The notes below the pieces were generated by a model, which did not search any database, was not told the origin of the DNA, and worked only from the letters and a program-made list of their open reading frames with translations. This document shows, piece by piece, positions 51,396-59,774 of a stretch of DNA of 64,000 bases. Numbering within the stretch: position 1 is the first letter of the stretch; the number at the start of each line of letters is the position of its first letter. A program made the position numbers and the translations under genes. Source of the DNA: Natronorubrum bangense (GTDB taxonomy: Archaea; Halobacteriota; Halobacteria; Halobacteriales; Natrialbaceae); NCBI RefSeq assembly GCF_004799645.1, contig NZ_CP031305.1, forward strand, positions 434,001 through 498,000, written 5' to 3'.

Positions 51396-52347
51396 GACCG
51401 GCCTCCGTTCGGTGACTCGTCGGCTCGTCTCGGCCGAGGACGCGGCGATACAGCCCGTGGAGGTCCGCTCCCAGTGCCTCGATGCCGAGTCCATCGATCG
51501 TCTCGCGACCGTTGGCCCTGCTGTCCGATTCGACGACGGCCTCGAGTCCGCCGATCAGTGCATCATCGTCGTCGCTGACGACGCAGTTTTGCACGTGTTC
51601 GATCGTCTCGCGGACGAATCCAACGTCGGTCGAGACGACCGGGAGGCTACATGCGGCGGCTTCTTTGACGACCATCGGCCCACTCTCTCGCTTTGAGGTG
51701 ACGAGCAGAACATCACTTGCGTTCATATAGTCGGGTATTTTATCATGGTCGACGCCGGTGACCGTTCGGAGTTCGAGGTCGACGGCCGCTCGGTCGACGA
51801 GCCGTCGAGCACGGGGATAATCCTTCACGGCACGGCTGGAGTCGTATGGAAAGAGCGCGATCGGTCGGTCGGTGTCCCAGCCGATTCGGTCCCGTGCCTC
51901 CGCTTTGGGCATCGGTCGAAAGAGCTCCGTGTCGACGCCGAACGGAATGAGTTCGTGGTCGGTCTCGAGTGCACGTGACATCGTTCGGGTGGGAACGACC
52001 GTCGCGGCCGCGTGACGGGCACTGTACTGGCTGAGCGATCGCAGCCACGACTGCTCGCTCATCAGGTCCGTCCCCCACAGAGTCACGACCACTGGCCGGG
52101 TTCGCTGGGCGAGGGCAAACGGTGCGACGAGCCCGTAGTTCGCGTGGACCAGATCGTACTCCCCTGACCGAAGCGTCGAGCGGATCTTCGGGTAAAACCG
52201 CAGATAGTCCGTCGGCGACCGGGTCGAATCACCTCGATGTGCGCCGGGGACGCTACAGACGGTACAGTCGACGCCACGCGCCTCGAGCGCCGACACCTGC
52301 TGGTCGAAAAACGGTCGCGGTGAGGTGACCAACTGGAGTACTTTCAT
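51385..52347 (-). CDS. Family-4 glycosyltransferase
   Basis: The 320-residue protein starts MKVLQLVTSPRPFF (ATG 52345-52347); the frame continues upstream but only as non-conserved sequence. The GT-B fold shows the acceptor-side EYDLVHANYGLVAPFALAQ and the donor-side signature SKRESGPMVVKEAAACSLPVVSTDVG (E-x7-E). Its stop overlaps the GT-C-like gene, and its start overlaps the DUF354 stop by four bases, giving a three-gene translationally coupled unit. The nucleotide-sugar substrate is unknown. Confidence 0.88.
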   Translation of the reverse strand: MKVLQLVTSPRPFFDQQVSALEARGVDCTVCSVPGAHRGDSTRSPTDYLRFYPKIRSTLRSGEYDLVHANYGLVAPFALAQRTRPVVVTLWGTDLMSEQSWLRSLSQYSARHAAATVVPTRTMSRALETDHELIPFGVDTELFRPMPKAEARDRIGWDTDRPIALFPYDSSRAVKDYPRARRLVDRAAVDLELRTVTGVDHDKIPDYMNASDVLLVTSKRESGPMVVKEAAACSLPVVSTDVGFVRETIEHVQNCVVSDDDDALIGGLEAVVESDSRANGRETIDGLGIEALGADLHGLYRRVLGRDEPTSHRTEAGHGV

Positions 52348-53417
52348 GATTCGCTTGGATTGGTTGCAGAGGCTGATCGGTTCGACGCCTGTGGCCCCGC
52401 GATCGTCTCGAGTTGTCGGACGACGAATGCCGTCACGTCGATCCGGTCCTCGAGCAGGCGCTCGCGATGCCGTGTCCACGTGTCGGCGGGCTCCTCGAGG
52501 ACCGAATCGAGCCGATCGAGTGCGCGCGTGTGGCGGTCCTGACCGTTGAAACCAAACAACAGCCCGTACTCGTTCTCGAGTTCGGCCGTGTAGCCGAGGG
52601 TAGCCGGATTCACGTAGATCGCTGGCGTCCCGAGCACCGCTGCCTCGGCGGCGGTCGTTGCCCCTTCGCTGACGACCACGTCGGCGACAGCGAGCAGATC
52701 GTGCATTCGTTCCGGCGACGTCGTGAACTGGTAGGATGCGAGGTCGGCTGGGGGCTCGCCTTCCACGGTCAGCAGGACCGAACAGCCCGCGGCCTCGAGC
52801 CGATCGATGACCTCGCGCGGATCGTCGAACCCGCCGTGGCCGACGTCGTGTGAAGCCTCCCAGCTGCTGAGTCGGACGAGGGCGAACCGGTCGTCGGGCT
52901 CGAGTCCGACGTCCTCGAGGACCGTCGGATCGGGCTCGAAACGATCGGGATGGAGGTAGGCGAGTTCGTGATATCCCGGGTAGCGCTGCTGAGCCGGCCC
53001 GATTTCGGTTCGGTAGCACGACGGTGTACAGATCACGTCCGCGAACGGGTAGGCGAGTTTCGTGATGAGCGTCGCGTGTTCGGTGTCGTAGAAGACGACA
53101 CTCTTTGTGCCCAGTATCGACGCCACGTGGGCAGCAGCGACGCCACCGATCGCCGTGATCACGTCCGGCTCGATCCGTCGCGCCCGGGCCAGCAGTCGCA
53201 TCTCGTAGGTCGCCTGCACGGCCGCCAGCGAGAGCAGCGAGCCCGACTCGCCAGCCAGCACCTCGTGGTCGATGTCGTACGCCTCGAGGAGCGCGATTGC
53301 GACGTCGCTCTCGCGGGCGAAGACGTGGACCTCGTGGCCACGGGACTGCAGTTCCTCGATGGGGTGGCGAAAGAAGTGGACGTGTCCAGGATGCTGGATC
53401 GTCACCACGACGTGCAT
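52344..53417 (-). CDS. DUF354 protein (GT-B / UDP-GlcNAc-epimerase-like fold)
   Basis: The protein has 357 residues from ATG 53415-53417 (MHVVVTIQHPGHVHFF). DUF354 proteins adopt a GT-B-type double Rossmann fold and are found in surface-glycan loci. Visible marks are HPGHVHFFRHPIEELQSRGH, FYDTEHAT, LVRLSSWEASHDVGHGG and SEGATTAAEAAVLGTPAIYVNP. The last is a donor-binding loop like that of UDP-GlcNAc epimerases. It starts the operon with the GT4 and GT-C-like genes. A sugar-transferase or epimerase role is likely. Confidence 0.82.
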   Translation of the reverse strand: MHVVVTIQHPGHVHFFRHPIEELQSRGHEVHVFARESDVAIALLEAYDIDHEVLAGESGSLLSLAAVQATYEMRLLARARRIEPDVITAIGGVAAAHVASILGTKSVVFYDTEHATLITKLAYPFADVICTPSCYRTEIGPAQQRYPGYHELAYLHPDRFEPDPTVLEDVGLEPDDRFALVRLSSWEASHDVGHGGFDDPREVIDRLEAAGCSVLLTVEGEPPADLASYQFTTSPERMHDLLAVADVVVSEGATTAAEAAVLGTPAIYVNPATLGYTAELENEYGLLFGFNGQDRHTRALDRLDSVLEEPADTWTRHRERLLEDRIDVTAFVVRQLETIAGPQASNRSASATNPSES

Positions 53418-53526
53418 CGTCAATTCACCCCCCTGCTGCTGGTGTGTTCTCGAACGGCAACCGCCATGGCTGGACTCTCTAGCACTCTCGAGGCGGTCCC
53501 GACGTCGAGCACATGACTGTGGTGGC

Positions 53527-54927
53527 TCATAACCGTCGGTAGACAAACCCCGCCTCGGCGGCTGCGTCTTCCTCGAGTGCCCCAGTGACGTCGATCAAGG
53601 CCGGATCGTCCGCGAGTTCGGTCGAGACAGCCTCGAGATCTAGCTGTTCGAACTCCTCGTGAGGGGTCGCGAGCATGATGGCGTCGACTCCCTCGAACGA
53701 AAGTCGCTCCTGGGCTTCGATCCCGAACTGCTCTTGGATCGTCTCGTCGTCCACGAACGGATCGAATCCCTCGATATCGATCTCGTACTCCTGGAGGGTG
53801 TCGATGACTGCCTCGACTTTCGAGCTTCGAATGTCACCGACTCCGGGTTTGTACGAAAGTCCGAGTACAAGCACCCGGCTCTCGCGAAGCGTCTTGTGAC
53901 ACTCGTTGAGCGCCTTGATCGTCAGTTCGGCGACGTGGTCGGGCACCGACTCGTTTACCTTTCGACTCGTCTGCATAAGTTCCGGTTCGAACCCTTCCTG
54001 GGCCGACCGGTAGGTGAAAAAGTACGGATCGACGGGGATGCAGTGGCCGCCGACCAACCCTGGTCGGTAATCGTGGAAATTCCACTTCGTGCCCGCGGCC
54101 TCGAGGACCGCCTGGCCGTCGACATCCAGGCGCTCGAGTGCCATCGAGAGCTCGTTGACGAACGCGATGTTGAGGTCACGCTGGGTGTTCTCGACGACCT
54201 TGCAGGCTTCGGCGACCTCGATCGATGGGGCCCGGTGGACGCCTGCGTCGACGACCGACTCGTACAGGGTCGCGACATCGTTGAGCACCTTTTTGTTCTG
54301 TCCACTGACGACCTTGACGACGTCTGCGAGGCCGTGTTCTTCGTCGCCGGGTGTTGCGCGCTCTGGCGAGTAGCCGACGAAGAAGTCTTCGCCGGCGGTG
54401 AGGTCGGATGCGTCCTCGAGCGCTGGCACGAGGACGTCGCGCGTCGAGCCAGGGTAGACGGTCGACTCGAGAATAACTGTGCTACCGGGATTCATTTTCG
54501 AACCGACCGTGGTCGCTGCGCTTTCGATGTAGCTGAGGTCGGGCTGGTTGTCCTCGTCGATCGGCGTCGGAACGGCGATGATGATGTAGTCCGCCTCGCT
54601 GATCTGGCTCGCGCTGGTCGTATAGGAGATCTCACCGTCCTGAATGGAGTCGTCGGAGAGATCGCCGGTCGTATCGACGCCAGCCTGCAGTTGCTCGACT
54701 GTCGATTCGTCGATGTCGTATCCGATGACGCGATAGTTCGACTGCGCGAACCCAACTGCAAGCGGCAATCCAACGTAGCCAAGCCCGACGACACAGATCG
54801 TTGCCTCGCGGATCGACTGGTCGTCGGTGTGTCGAAGGGTGGTTCCCTTGTCACTCGTCTGTACTGAGTGCCGATCGCTTGCTTGTCCGTCCCCTCGTGT
54901 CTCCGTATCGCTGATTGTCGTGGTCAT
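53527..54927 (-). CDS. Nucleotide-sugar dehydrogenase (UDP-hexose/HexNAc 6-dehydrogenase)
   Basis: The 466-residue enzyme oxidises C6 of a nucleotide sugar to the uronic acid with 2 NAD+. The NAD motif VVGLGYVGLP (G48, G50, G53) and the catalytic cysteine in GGHCIPVDPYF (C296) are both clear, and ESTVYPGSTRD fits the family. The GGHCIPVDPY form is typical of UDP-ManNAc/UDP-GlcNAc-type dehydrogenases as well as some UDP-glucose enzymes, so the exact sugar is open. A Ser/Thr-rich 38-residue extension precedes the Rossmann domain. Its product probably feeds the glycan made here. Confidence 0.9.
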   Translation of the reverse strand: MTTTISDTETRGDGQASDRHSVQTSDKGTTLRHTDDQSIREATICVVGLGYVGLPLAVGFAQSNYRVIGYDIDESTVEQLQAGVDTTGDLSDDSIQDGEISYTTSASQISEADYIIIAVPTPIDEDNQPDLSYIESAATTVGSKMNPGSTVILESTVYPGSTRDVLVPALEDASDLTAGEDFFVGYSPERATPGDEEHGLADVVKVVSGQNKKVLNDVATLYESVVDAGVHRAPSIEVAEACKVVENTQRDLNIAFVNELSMALERLDVDGQAVLEAAGTKWNFHDYRPGLVGGHCIPVDPYFFTYRSAQEGFEPELMQTSRKVNESVPDHVAELTIKALNECHKTLRESRVLVLGLSYKPGVGDIRSSKVEAVIDTLQEYEIDIEGFDPFVDDETIQEQFGIEAQERLSFEGVDAIMLATPHEEFEQLDLEAVSTELADDPALIDVTGALEEDAAAEAGFVYRRL

Positions 54928-55285
54928 GGATGATGCGGTGTCGCTGGACCGTCACACGACTGGGTGCGACGGTAGCTCCGGGCCAGTCCGCTCGTCTGCA
55001 ACTGCCGGATGTTCCTCAGAACACCCAACTCACCATGACGGGTTTACTATACCGCGGATAAACGGTTGTAGCAGGGGCATCTGACGACGAATCCGACTGC
55101 TTTGTGGAGCTACAGCCACCTCAGCAGGCTTCGGACAGAATCGCCCGTATGAGTGTTTAAACCGTTGTTAAACGGAACTATACAGACCTATAATGAAGTC
55201 ACCGTACGTCCCATCACCAGTGCGGTCGGCGCGAGTACGACCATCGTGGTCACTCACAGGCTGACCGTATCAGAACCGCGAAACC
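54928..55285. other. Intergenic region upstream of the membrane HTH gene
   Basis: There is no gene. An inverted repeat CCGTT-GTTA-AACGG lies around 55162-55175, followed by TATA-like ACTATACAG and CCTATAATG boxes before 55200. Confidence 0.5.
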
Positions 55286-55975
55286 ATGGTGCACACTTCC
55301 CAGATCGGAGTCAAAACCGCATTGCGGTCGATTCACGAGACGAGATCGGCCGACATAGTGCCGGCTTTGAGTTACCATCTCGACGGACAGACGGTCGCAT
55401 CAACGTTCCGCACGGCTGGTGGTCAGCCCGACGGACTGTTGTCTTGGATGTCATTCCTTCGTGTTGCAACGCTCTGGGAAACAGCCCTGATCGTGGTTCT
55501 GTTCTTGCTGGTCGGCGGGCTCGTCGGTGTCCGTCTCGCCGAGACGTTGTCAAAACGTAACGGCGGGATTGCCACGCTCTTGACAGCATCAGCGGGAACA
55601 GTCGGCACGACGGATGCAGATGGGCACGCAGTCGACACAGCAGCCGACCGCCCGGTCGAACCGGCAGCAGCCGATAGCTCACCCACTGATGTGCACTCGT
55701 ATGCGCAGTATTTCTCTCCTGAAACACCATCAGTTCTCTTGAGCGACGAGGGAAAGGTGGTCAGATTGCTCGTTGCAAATCACGGCCGCATTCGCCAACA
55801 TCAGATCGCTGAGGAGACTGGCTGGTCGAAGTCGAAAGTGAGCAGAATCTGCTCGCAAATGCACGACGACGGCATGATCGAGAAGACATCGGCCGGTCGA
55901 GAGAATGTTATCAGTCTGTCTGACCAGGTCGACACCGCGACACAGTCAGACGACGCCGGGAATCCGGTTCCGTAG
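55286..55975 (+). CDS. Membrane-anchored winged-helix regulator
   Basis: The 229-residue protein has one transmembrane helix (about 65-86, WETALIVVLFLLVGGLVGVRL) and a C-terminal winged HTH (about 152-212). The HTH reads LLSDEGKVVRLLVANHGRIRQHQIAEETGWSKSKVSRICSQMHDDGMIEK. It is a MarR/IclR-like DNA-binding design tethered to the membrane. The extracellular part is short, so any signal sensed is probably envelope-based. It precedes glmS by about 720 bases on the same strand and R2 copy 2 follows its stop. Regulation of surface-glycan genes is a guess. Confidence 0.72.
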   Translation: MVHTSQIGVKTALRSIHETRSADIVPALSYHLDGQTVASTFRTAGGQPDGLLSWMSFLRVATLWETALIVVLFLLVGGLVGVRLAETLSKRNGGIATLLTASAGTVGTTDADGHAVDTAADRPVEPAAADSSPTDVHSYAQYFSPETPSVLLSDEGKVVRLLVANHGRIRQHQIAEETGWSKSKVSRICSQMHDDGMIEKTSAGRENVISLSDQVDTATQSDDAGNPVP

Positions 55976-56017
55976 ACGCACCGCTTCGATCCACTTGGCC
56001 GGGTTGCTGTGCCGACG

Positions 56018-56076
56018 TACTGGTTTGCCCGCACCCGACCCTGCGGGTACACCGGTACTGACCGCCAGCAGTCCGT
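56018..56076 (+). repeat. Dispersed hairpin repeat R2, copy 2
   Basis: Arms TACTGGTTTGCCCGCA (56018-56033) and TGCGGGTACACCGGTA (56042-56057) pair at 13 of 16 positions. The tail ends AGCAGTCCGT at 56076 as in copy 1. It follows the HTH gene as copy 1 follows the flippase. Confidence 0.7.
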
Positions 56077-56209
56077 CTCAATCAGCGAACGAAAACCCGC
56101 GTGGATCCGAATCAATCGCACCACCCACCGTTTCTGACGGGTGCAGGTTGTCCCCGATAGCTGACTCGAGACAGTGGAGACGCTGTTGGACGACCGTTAG
56201 TGCTCCCGA

Positions 56210-56563
56210 TTACGACACGACAGACAGCGGCGTGAACTCGAGCGATGAACGGTTTATTTTGTGACTCCACCTCTCTCCAAGACGGACGATCACAGCCGTG
56301 TCACGCAGGGAGTGGACACCAGCGCCGTCTTGCGATAGCCAGGTCTTGTCGTTCGAGACGAATCGAACGACGATCGCGAAATCACCATCCAACGGACAGG
56401 AGAGGACCTTGTTTGCAATATCTGCAACCGAGCGCAGCGTTGTACAACCGATGGCGACTGTCTTATTCGTGGTATAGTAATGGGCTGTCCCCAACTGGAG
56501 AGGAGTAGAGACCCGACGGCCGGTAATCGGCGAACACGGGTCGGTGACAACAATGACAGACAC
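56210..56563 (-). CDS. Possible small hypothetical protein
   Basis: A 117-codon frame with coding-like third positions and a plausible fold (MSVIVVTDPCSPITGRR... DFAIVVRFVSNDKTWLSQD). However, it is basic rather than acidic, and no family is recognised. If real, it would converge on the HTH gene with R2 between them, mirroring the other R2 site. It could also be chance. Confidence 0.3.
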   Translation of the reverse strand: MSVIVVTDPCSPITGRRVSTPLQLGTAHYYTTNKTVAIGCTTLRSVADIANKVLSCPLDGDFAIVVRFVSNDKTWLSQDGAGVHSLRDTAVIVRLGERWSHKINRSSLEFTPLSVVS

Positions 56564-56698
56564 ACGTACTGCATCTCAGGCAGCCGTCCCGAACCGACTG
56601 GATACGACCGTTGCGAACGTGACACACCCCATTGCATCCCGTTCGTCTGGTGATGTGACGTGGTCGACGACTGTCGCTCGAACGACGGTGGTTGGCTA

Positions 56699-58507
56699 AT
56701 GTGTGGTATTATTGCGCGTATCGGTCACGGCGACGCGGCAGACACACTCTTGTCGGGTCTGGAGAACCTCGAGTACAGAGGCTACGACTCGGCAGGAATC
56801 GCCGTCCAGAACGGTTCCGGCGTCAAGGTTCACAAGTGTTCAGGAGAGGTTTCAGACCTCAAATCGACGCTGAGCGGACGTCCAAACGGGAATATGGGAA
56901 TCGGCCATACCCGATGGAGTACCCACGGACCGCCGACCGACGAGAACGCTCATCCACATACGGATACCGTTGGTGACGTCGCCGTCGTTCACAACGGAGT
57001 CATCGACAACTACGACGAGCTGAAAGCCGACCTCAAAGCGAAGGGCCACGAGTTCGAAAGCGACACCGACACGGAAGTGATCCCACATCTCATCGATGAG
57101 TACCGGGAGAAAACCGGCAACACCGAACTGGCAGTCCAACGCGCCGTCGACACGCTCGAGGGAAGCTACGCGATCGCTGCGATCGTCGACGGCGAGGAAG
57201 CAGTGTACGCCGCACGGAAAGGCTCGCCGCTCGTGCTCGGGCTGGACGACGAAGAGTGGTTCCTTGCCAGCGACGTGCCGGCATTTCTCGACCACACCGA
57301 AGACGTGATTTACCTCGAGGATGGCGACCTCGTCGTTCTCGAGCCCGACTCCTACCGGATCACCGACCTCGAGGGACAGCCAGTCGATCGGTCGGTCGAC
57401 ACCGTCGACTGGGATCCCGAAGACGCGGGAAAAGGCGAGTACGACCACTACATGTTAAAAGAAATCAACACACAGCCGACGGCGCTCTCGAATACGATCG
57501 AGGGTCGGATCGAAGACGGCGACGTCGCCTTCGAGGACCTTTCTGCTGGCTCGTTTGCGGACGTCGACACCGTCCAGTTCGTCGCCTGTGGCACCTCCTA
57601 TCACGCGGCGATGTACGGCGGACAGCTGTTGCGAGCCGCAGGGGTCCCGACTGAGGTGCTTCGTGCAAGCGAGTACGAAACGACGTCGGGACCGGTCGAC
57701 GAGAACACACTCGTCGTCGCCGTCACACAGAGCGGCGAGACGGCCGACACGCTTGATGCCGTTCGAACGGCCACCAGCCGCGGTGCACGATCGCTCGCCG
57801 TGACGAACGTCGTCGGCTCGACGGCGGCACGCGAAGCCGACGATGCGATCTACATTCGTGCTGGACCGGAGGTTGGTGTCGCCGCGACGAAGACCTACTC
57901 CTCACAAGCAGTCACGCTTGCGTTGCTCACTCAACAGCTCGCAGCTGACGTGCCGGACGCAACGCCAGCTGCCGATCGAGCCGCGATGCTCGAGGCACTC
58001 GAGTCGCTCCCAGAGCACGTCGAAACCGTCCTGGAGACGTCGCAGGCCGAGGCGCTCGCCCGTGAGACGCTCGACAGCAAGTCGTACTTTTTCATCGGGA
58101 GCAGACTCGGTCACTCCGTCGCACTCGAGGGAGCGCTGAAATTCAAAGAGATTACCTACGAGCACGCGGAAGGGTTTGCTTCGGGCGAACTCAAACACGG
58201 GCCACTCGCCCTCGTCACCGAGGAGACGCCAGTGATCGCAGTACTGACTGGCAGCGGCGACGAGAAGACGAAGACGAACGCGATCGAGGCCAACTCCCGC
58301 GGTGCGCCGATTATTGCCGTCGGTTCGGACGGTCATCCCCTCAGCGACGTCGCTGACGCACAGCTGTCGATTCCCGAGACCCACCCCGTCTGGGCAGGGC
58401 TGCTCGCAAACGTCCAACTCCAGTTGCTCTCCTATCACGCCGCAAATCTGCTGGAGCGACCGATCGACAAACCACGGAACCTCGCCAAGAGCGTGACGGT
58501 TGAGTGA
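56699..58507 (+). CDS. glmS: Glutamine-fructose-6-phosphate aminotransferase
   Basis: The 602-residue enzyme makes glucosamine-6-P from fructose-6-P and glutamine. The start MCGIIARIGHG gives the N-terminal nucleophile Cys after Met removal; the longer upstream frame was therefore rejected. The glutaminase domain is 1-220 (GHTRWSTHGPPTDENAHPH). Two SIS isomerase domains follow (from about 280, FVACGTSYHAAMYGG, and from about 455, KSYFFIGSRLGHSVALEGALKFKEITYEHAEG). With glmM at 29.5 kb it supplies GlcN-1-P and then UDP-GlcNAc, needed for the amino-sugar glycan. Confidence 0.95.
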   Translation: MCGIIARIGHGDAADTLLSGLENLEYRGYDSAGIAVQNGSGVKVHKCSGEVSDLKSTLSGRPNGNMGIGHTRWSTHGPPTDENAHPHTDTVGDVAVVHNGVIDNYDELKADLKAKGHEFESDTDTEVIPHLIDEYREKTGNTELAVQRAVDTLEGSYAIAAIVDGEEAVYAARKGSPLVLGLDDEEWFLASDVPAFLDHTEDVIYLEDGDLVVLEPDSYRITDLEGQPVDRSVDTVDWDPEDAGKGEYDHYMLKEINTQPTALSNTIEGRIEDGDVAFEDLSAGSFADVDTVQFVACGTSYHAAMYGGQLLRAAGVPTEVLRASEYETTSGPVDENTLVVAVTQSGETADTLDAVRTATSRGARSLAVTNVVGSTAAREADDAIYIRAGPEVGVAATKTYSSQAVTLALLTQQLAADVPDATPAADRAAMLEALESLPEHVETVLETSQAEALARETLDSKSYFFIGSRLGHSVALEGALKFKEITYEHAEGFASGELKHGPLALVTEETPVIAVLTGSGDEKTKTNAIEANSRGAPIIAVGSDGHPLSDVADAQLSIPETHPVWAGLLANVQLQLLSYHAANLLERPIDKPRNLAKSVTVE

Positions 58508-58734
58508 TCGAACCGGCTCGTTTGTAGTGTCGAGTTCGACGAGACGTTCCTGCCTCGAGTGAACTAGCGATCCGTTCTCGCCACGCCGTGTTCATTCGCC
58601 CAGAGATATTGCTTAAACTGTCTTTAATTTAGATATATGTCTAGTTCTAGTACTAATTGCTATACAAATATCCACAAAGTACTTATTACGAGAGCGAACG
58701 AGATTCACTAACCGAAGATAGTCATAGAATCCAT

Positions 58735-58884
58735 ATGATCGTAGACTGGATCAAACAGTACACCGAAACAACCCGACACGCAACCGTTCACCACGAGTGT
58801 CGACGCTGCGGAAAGACCGTTACGGCCGATGACACCACCTGTCCGCTCTGTGGATCGGACGAGATCGCAACCATTCCACTGTAA
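58735..58884 (+). CDS. CPxCG-type zinc-finger micro-protein
   Basis: A 49-residue protein starts MIVDWIKQYTETTRH. Two zinc-knuckles (CRRCGK at about 25-30 and CPLCGS at about 38-43) form a single rubredoxin-like zinc site. Such tiny zinc-finger proteins are abundant in haloarchaea and some affect stress or biofilm traits. A longer upstream frame is rejected; a TATA-like box lies 50 bases before. No operon partner is evident. Confidence 0.7.
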   Translation: MIVDWIKQYTETTRHATVHHECRRCGKTVTADDTTCPLCGSDEIATIPL

Positions 58885-59286
58885 GCGTCGGCTTCGAGAC
58901 GAGCCACACCATCCTGTCGCGCTCGCGATGGACCTCGAGCGTCGCAGCGTCATCCGTCGCCGATTGATCAGACGGCTCATCGCACGCGACGAGGCTTCGA
59001 GCCGCGAGCGACGGCCGTCAGTTCCCGGATGCGTCTCATCCTGGCGCTGTGACGAAGACCGCGCTTCGAGTGCTACTGACTCGGTCCGTCTCAAATCGAG
59101 CCATTGCGCTACTGTGTGCACGGAGCAGTCGTTGCTATCCACGCCCTCGATGGTGGCCTCTCTTTGTATCCAGCGTCTACTGTGACTCTCGAGTCGACTC
59201 CTGGAAAGCGTGCTGGCCGAACCTGTTCGGAGAGACGGGCTACTGGACGAACATTTATGTCACGCGACATGAATGTTGAGAAGCGC
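58885..59286. other. Intergenic region
   Basis: I see nothing coding. An ATTTATG TATA-like box at 59253-59259 lies about 30 bases before the next start codon. Confidence 0.5.
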
Positions 59287-59679
59287 ATGTCCTCGCAACT
59301 CCGTGTAGCTCAGCACCTCCTCGCTGCGTTCGTCCTGTTGATTGCCATCAGCACGTTTCTTGGACTGCCACGGCCGTATCCGTCGTGGCCGACGCTTGGG
59401 CCACTCCCGATCAATCCGGAGCTGCTCGTGCCGGGTGCGCTCGGTTTCGTTGCACTCCTCGAACCGATCCACCAAGGGCTCAACGTTGGGTCGGTCACCA
59501 TCGCGACCGTCGGCGCGGTGACGCTGTGGCTCGCAGCGACGAGTGTGTACACGTTGTCCGCGTCGTCCACGGGCGGTGTCTTCTGGGGTGGGTTTTTGAC
59601 GCTACTCAGCGGCGCCGTGCTCGCCGGTCTAATCCTCGTTCAGCGTGTCGTCTACCGACGTCGACAGGGCGCTGCGTAG
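59287..59679 (+). CDS. Small four-helix membrane protein
   Basis: The protein has 130 residues from ATG 59287, chosen because a TATA-like ATTTATG lies about 30 bases before (leaderless); in-frame ATGs at 59257 and 59269 are possible. About four transmembrane helices fill most of the chain (9-30, 48-66, 72-92, 97-120). The basic RRVVYRRRQ end is the cytoplasmic tail. I do not recognise the family and see no charged residues that suggest a transporter. It converges on the Ser/Asp-repeat protein (95 bases). Confidence 0.6.
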   Translation: MSSQLRVAQHLLAAFVLLIAISTFLGLPRPYPSWPTLGPLPINPELLVPGALGFVALLEPIHQGLNVGSVTIATVGAVTLWLAATSVYTLSASSTGGVFWGGFLTLLSGAVLAGLILVQRVVYRRRQGAA

Positions 59680-59774
59680 CGATTCGAGCCGTGGAAGCGG
59701 ACACGAAACAGCACTGTTCACTGTTCGAGTCTCGAGTACTGCTGCCGAGAAGGAGCCGATTCTGACAGCGCCGC

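Noticed and set aside
53659..54867. Plus-strand open frame of about 400 codons opposite the nucleotide-sugar dehydrogenase
   Set aside because: The minus-strand frame has NAD motif and catalytic Cys; this frame is a composition shadow.
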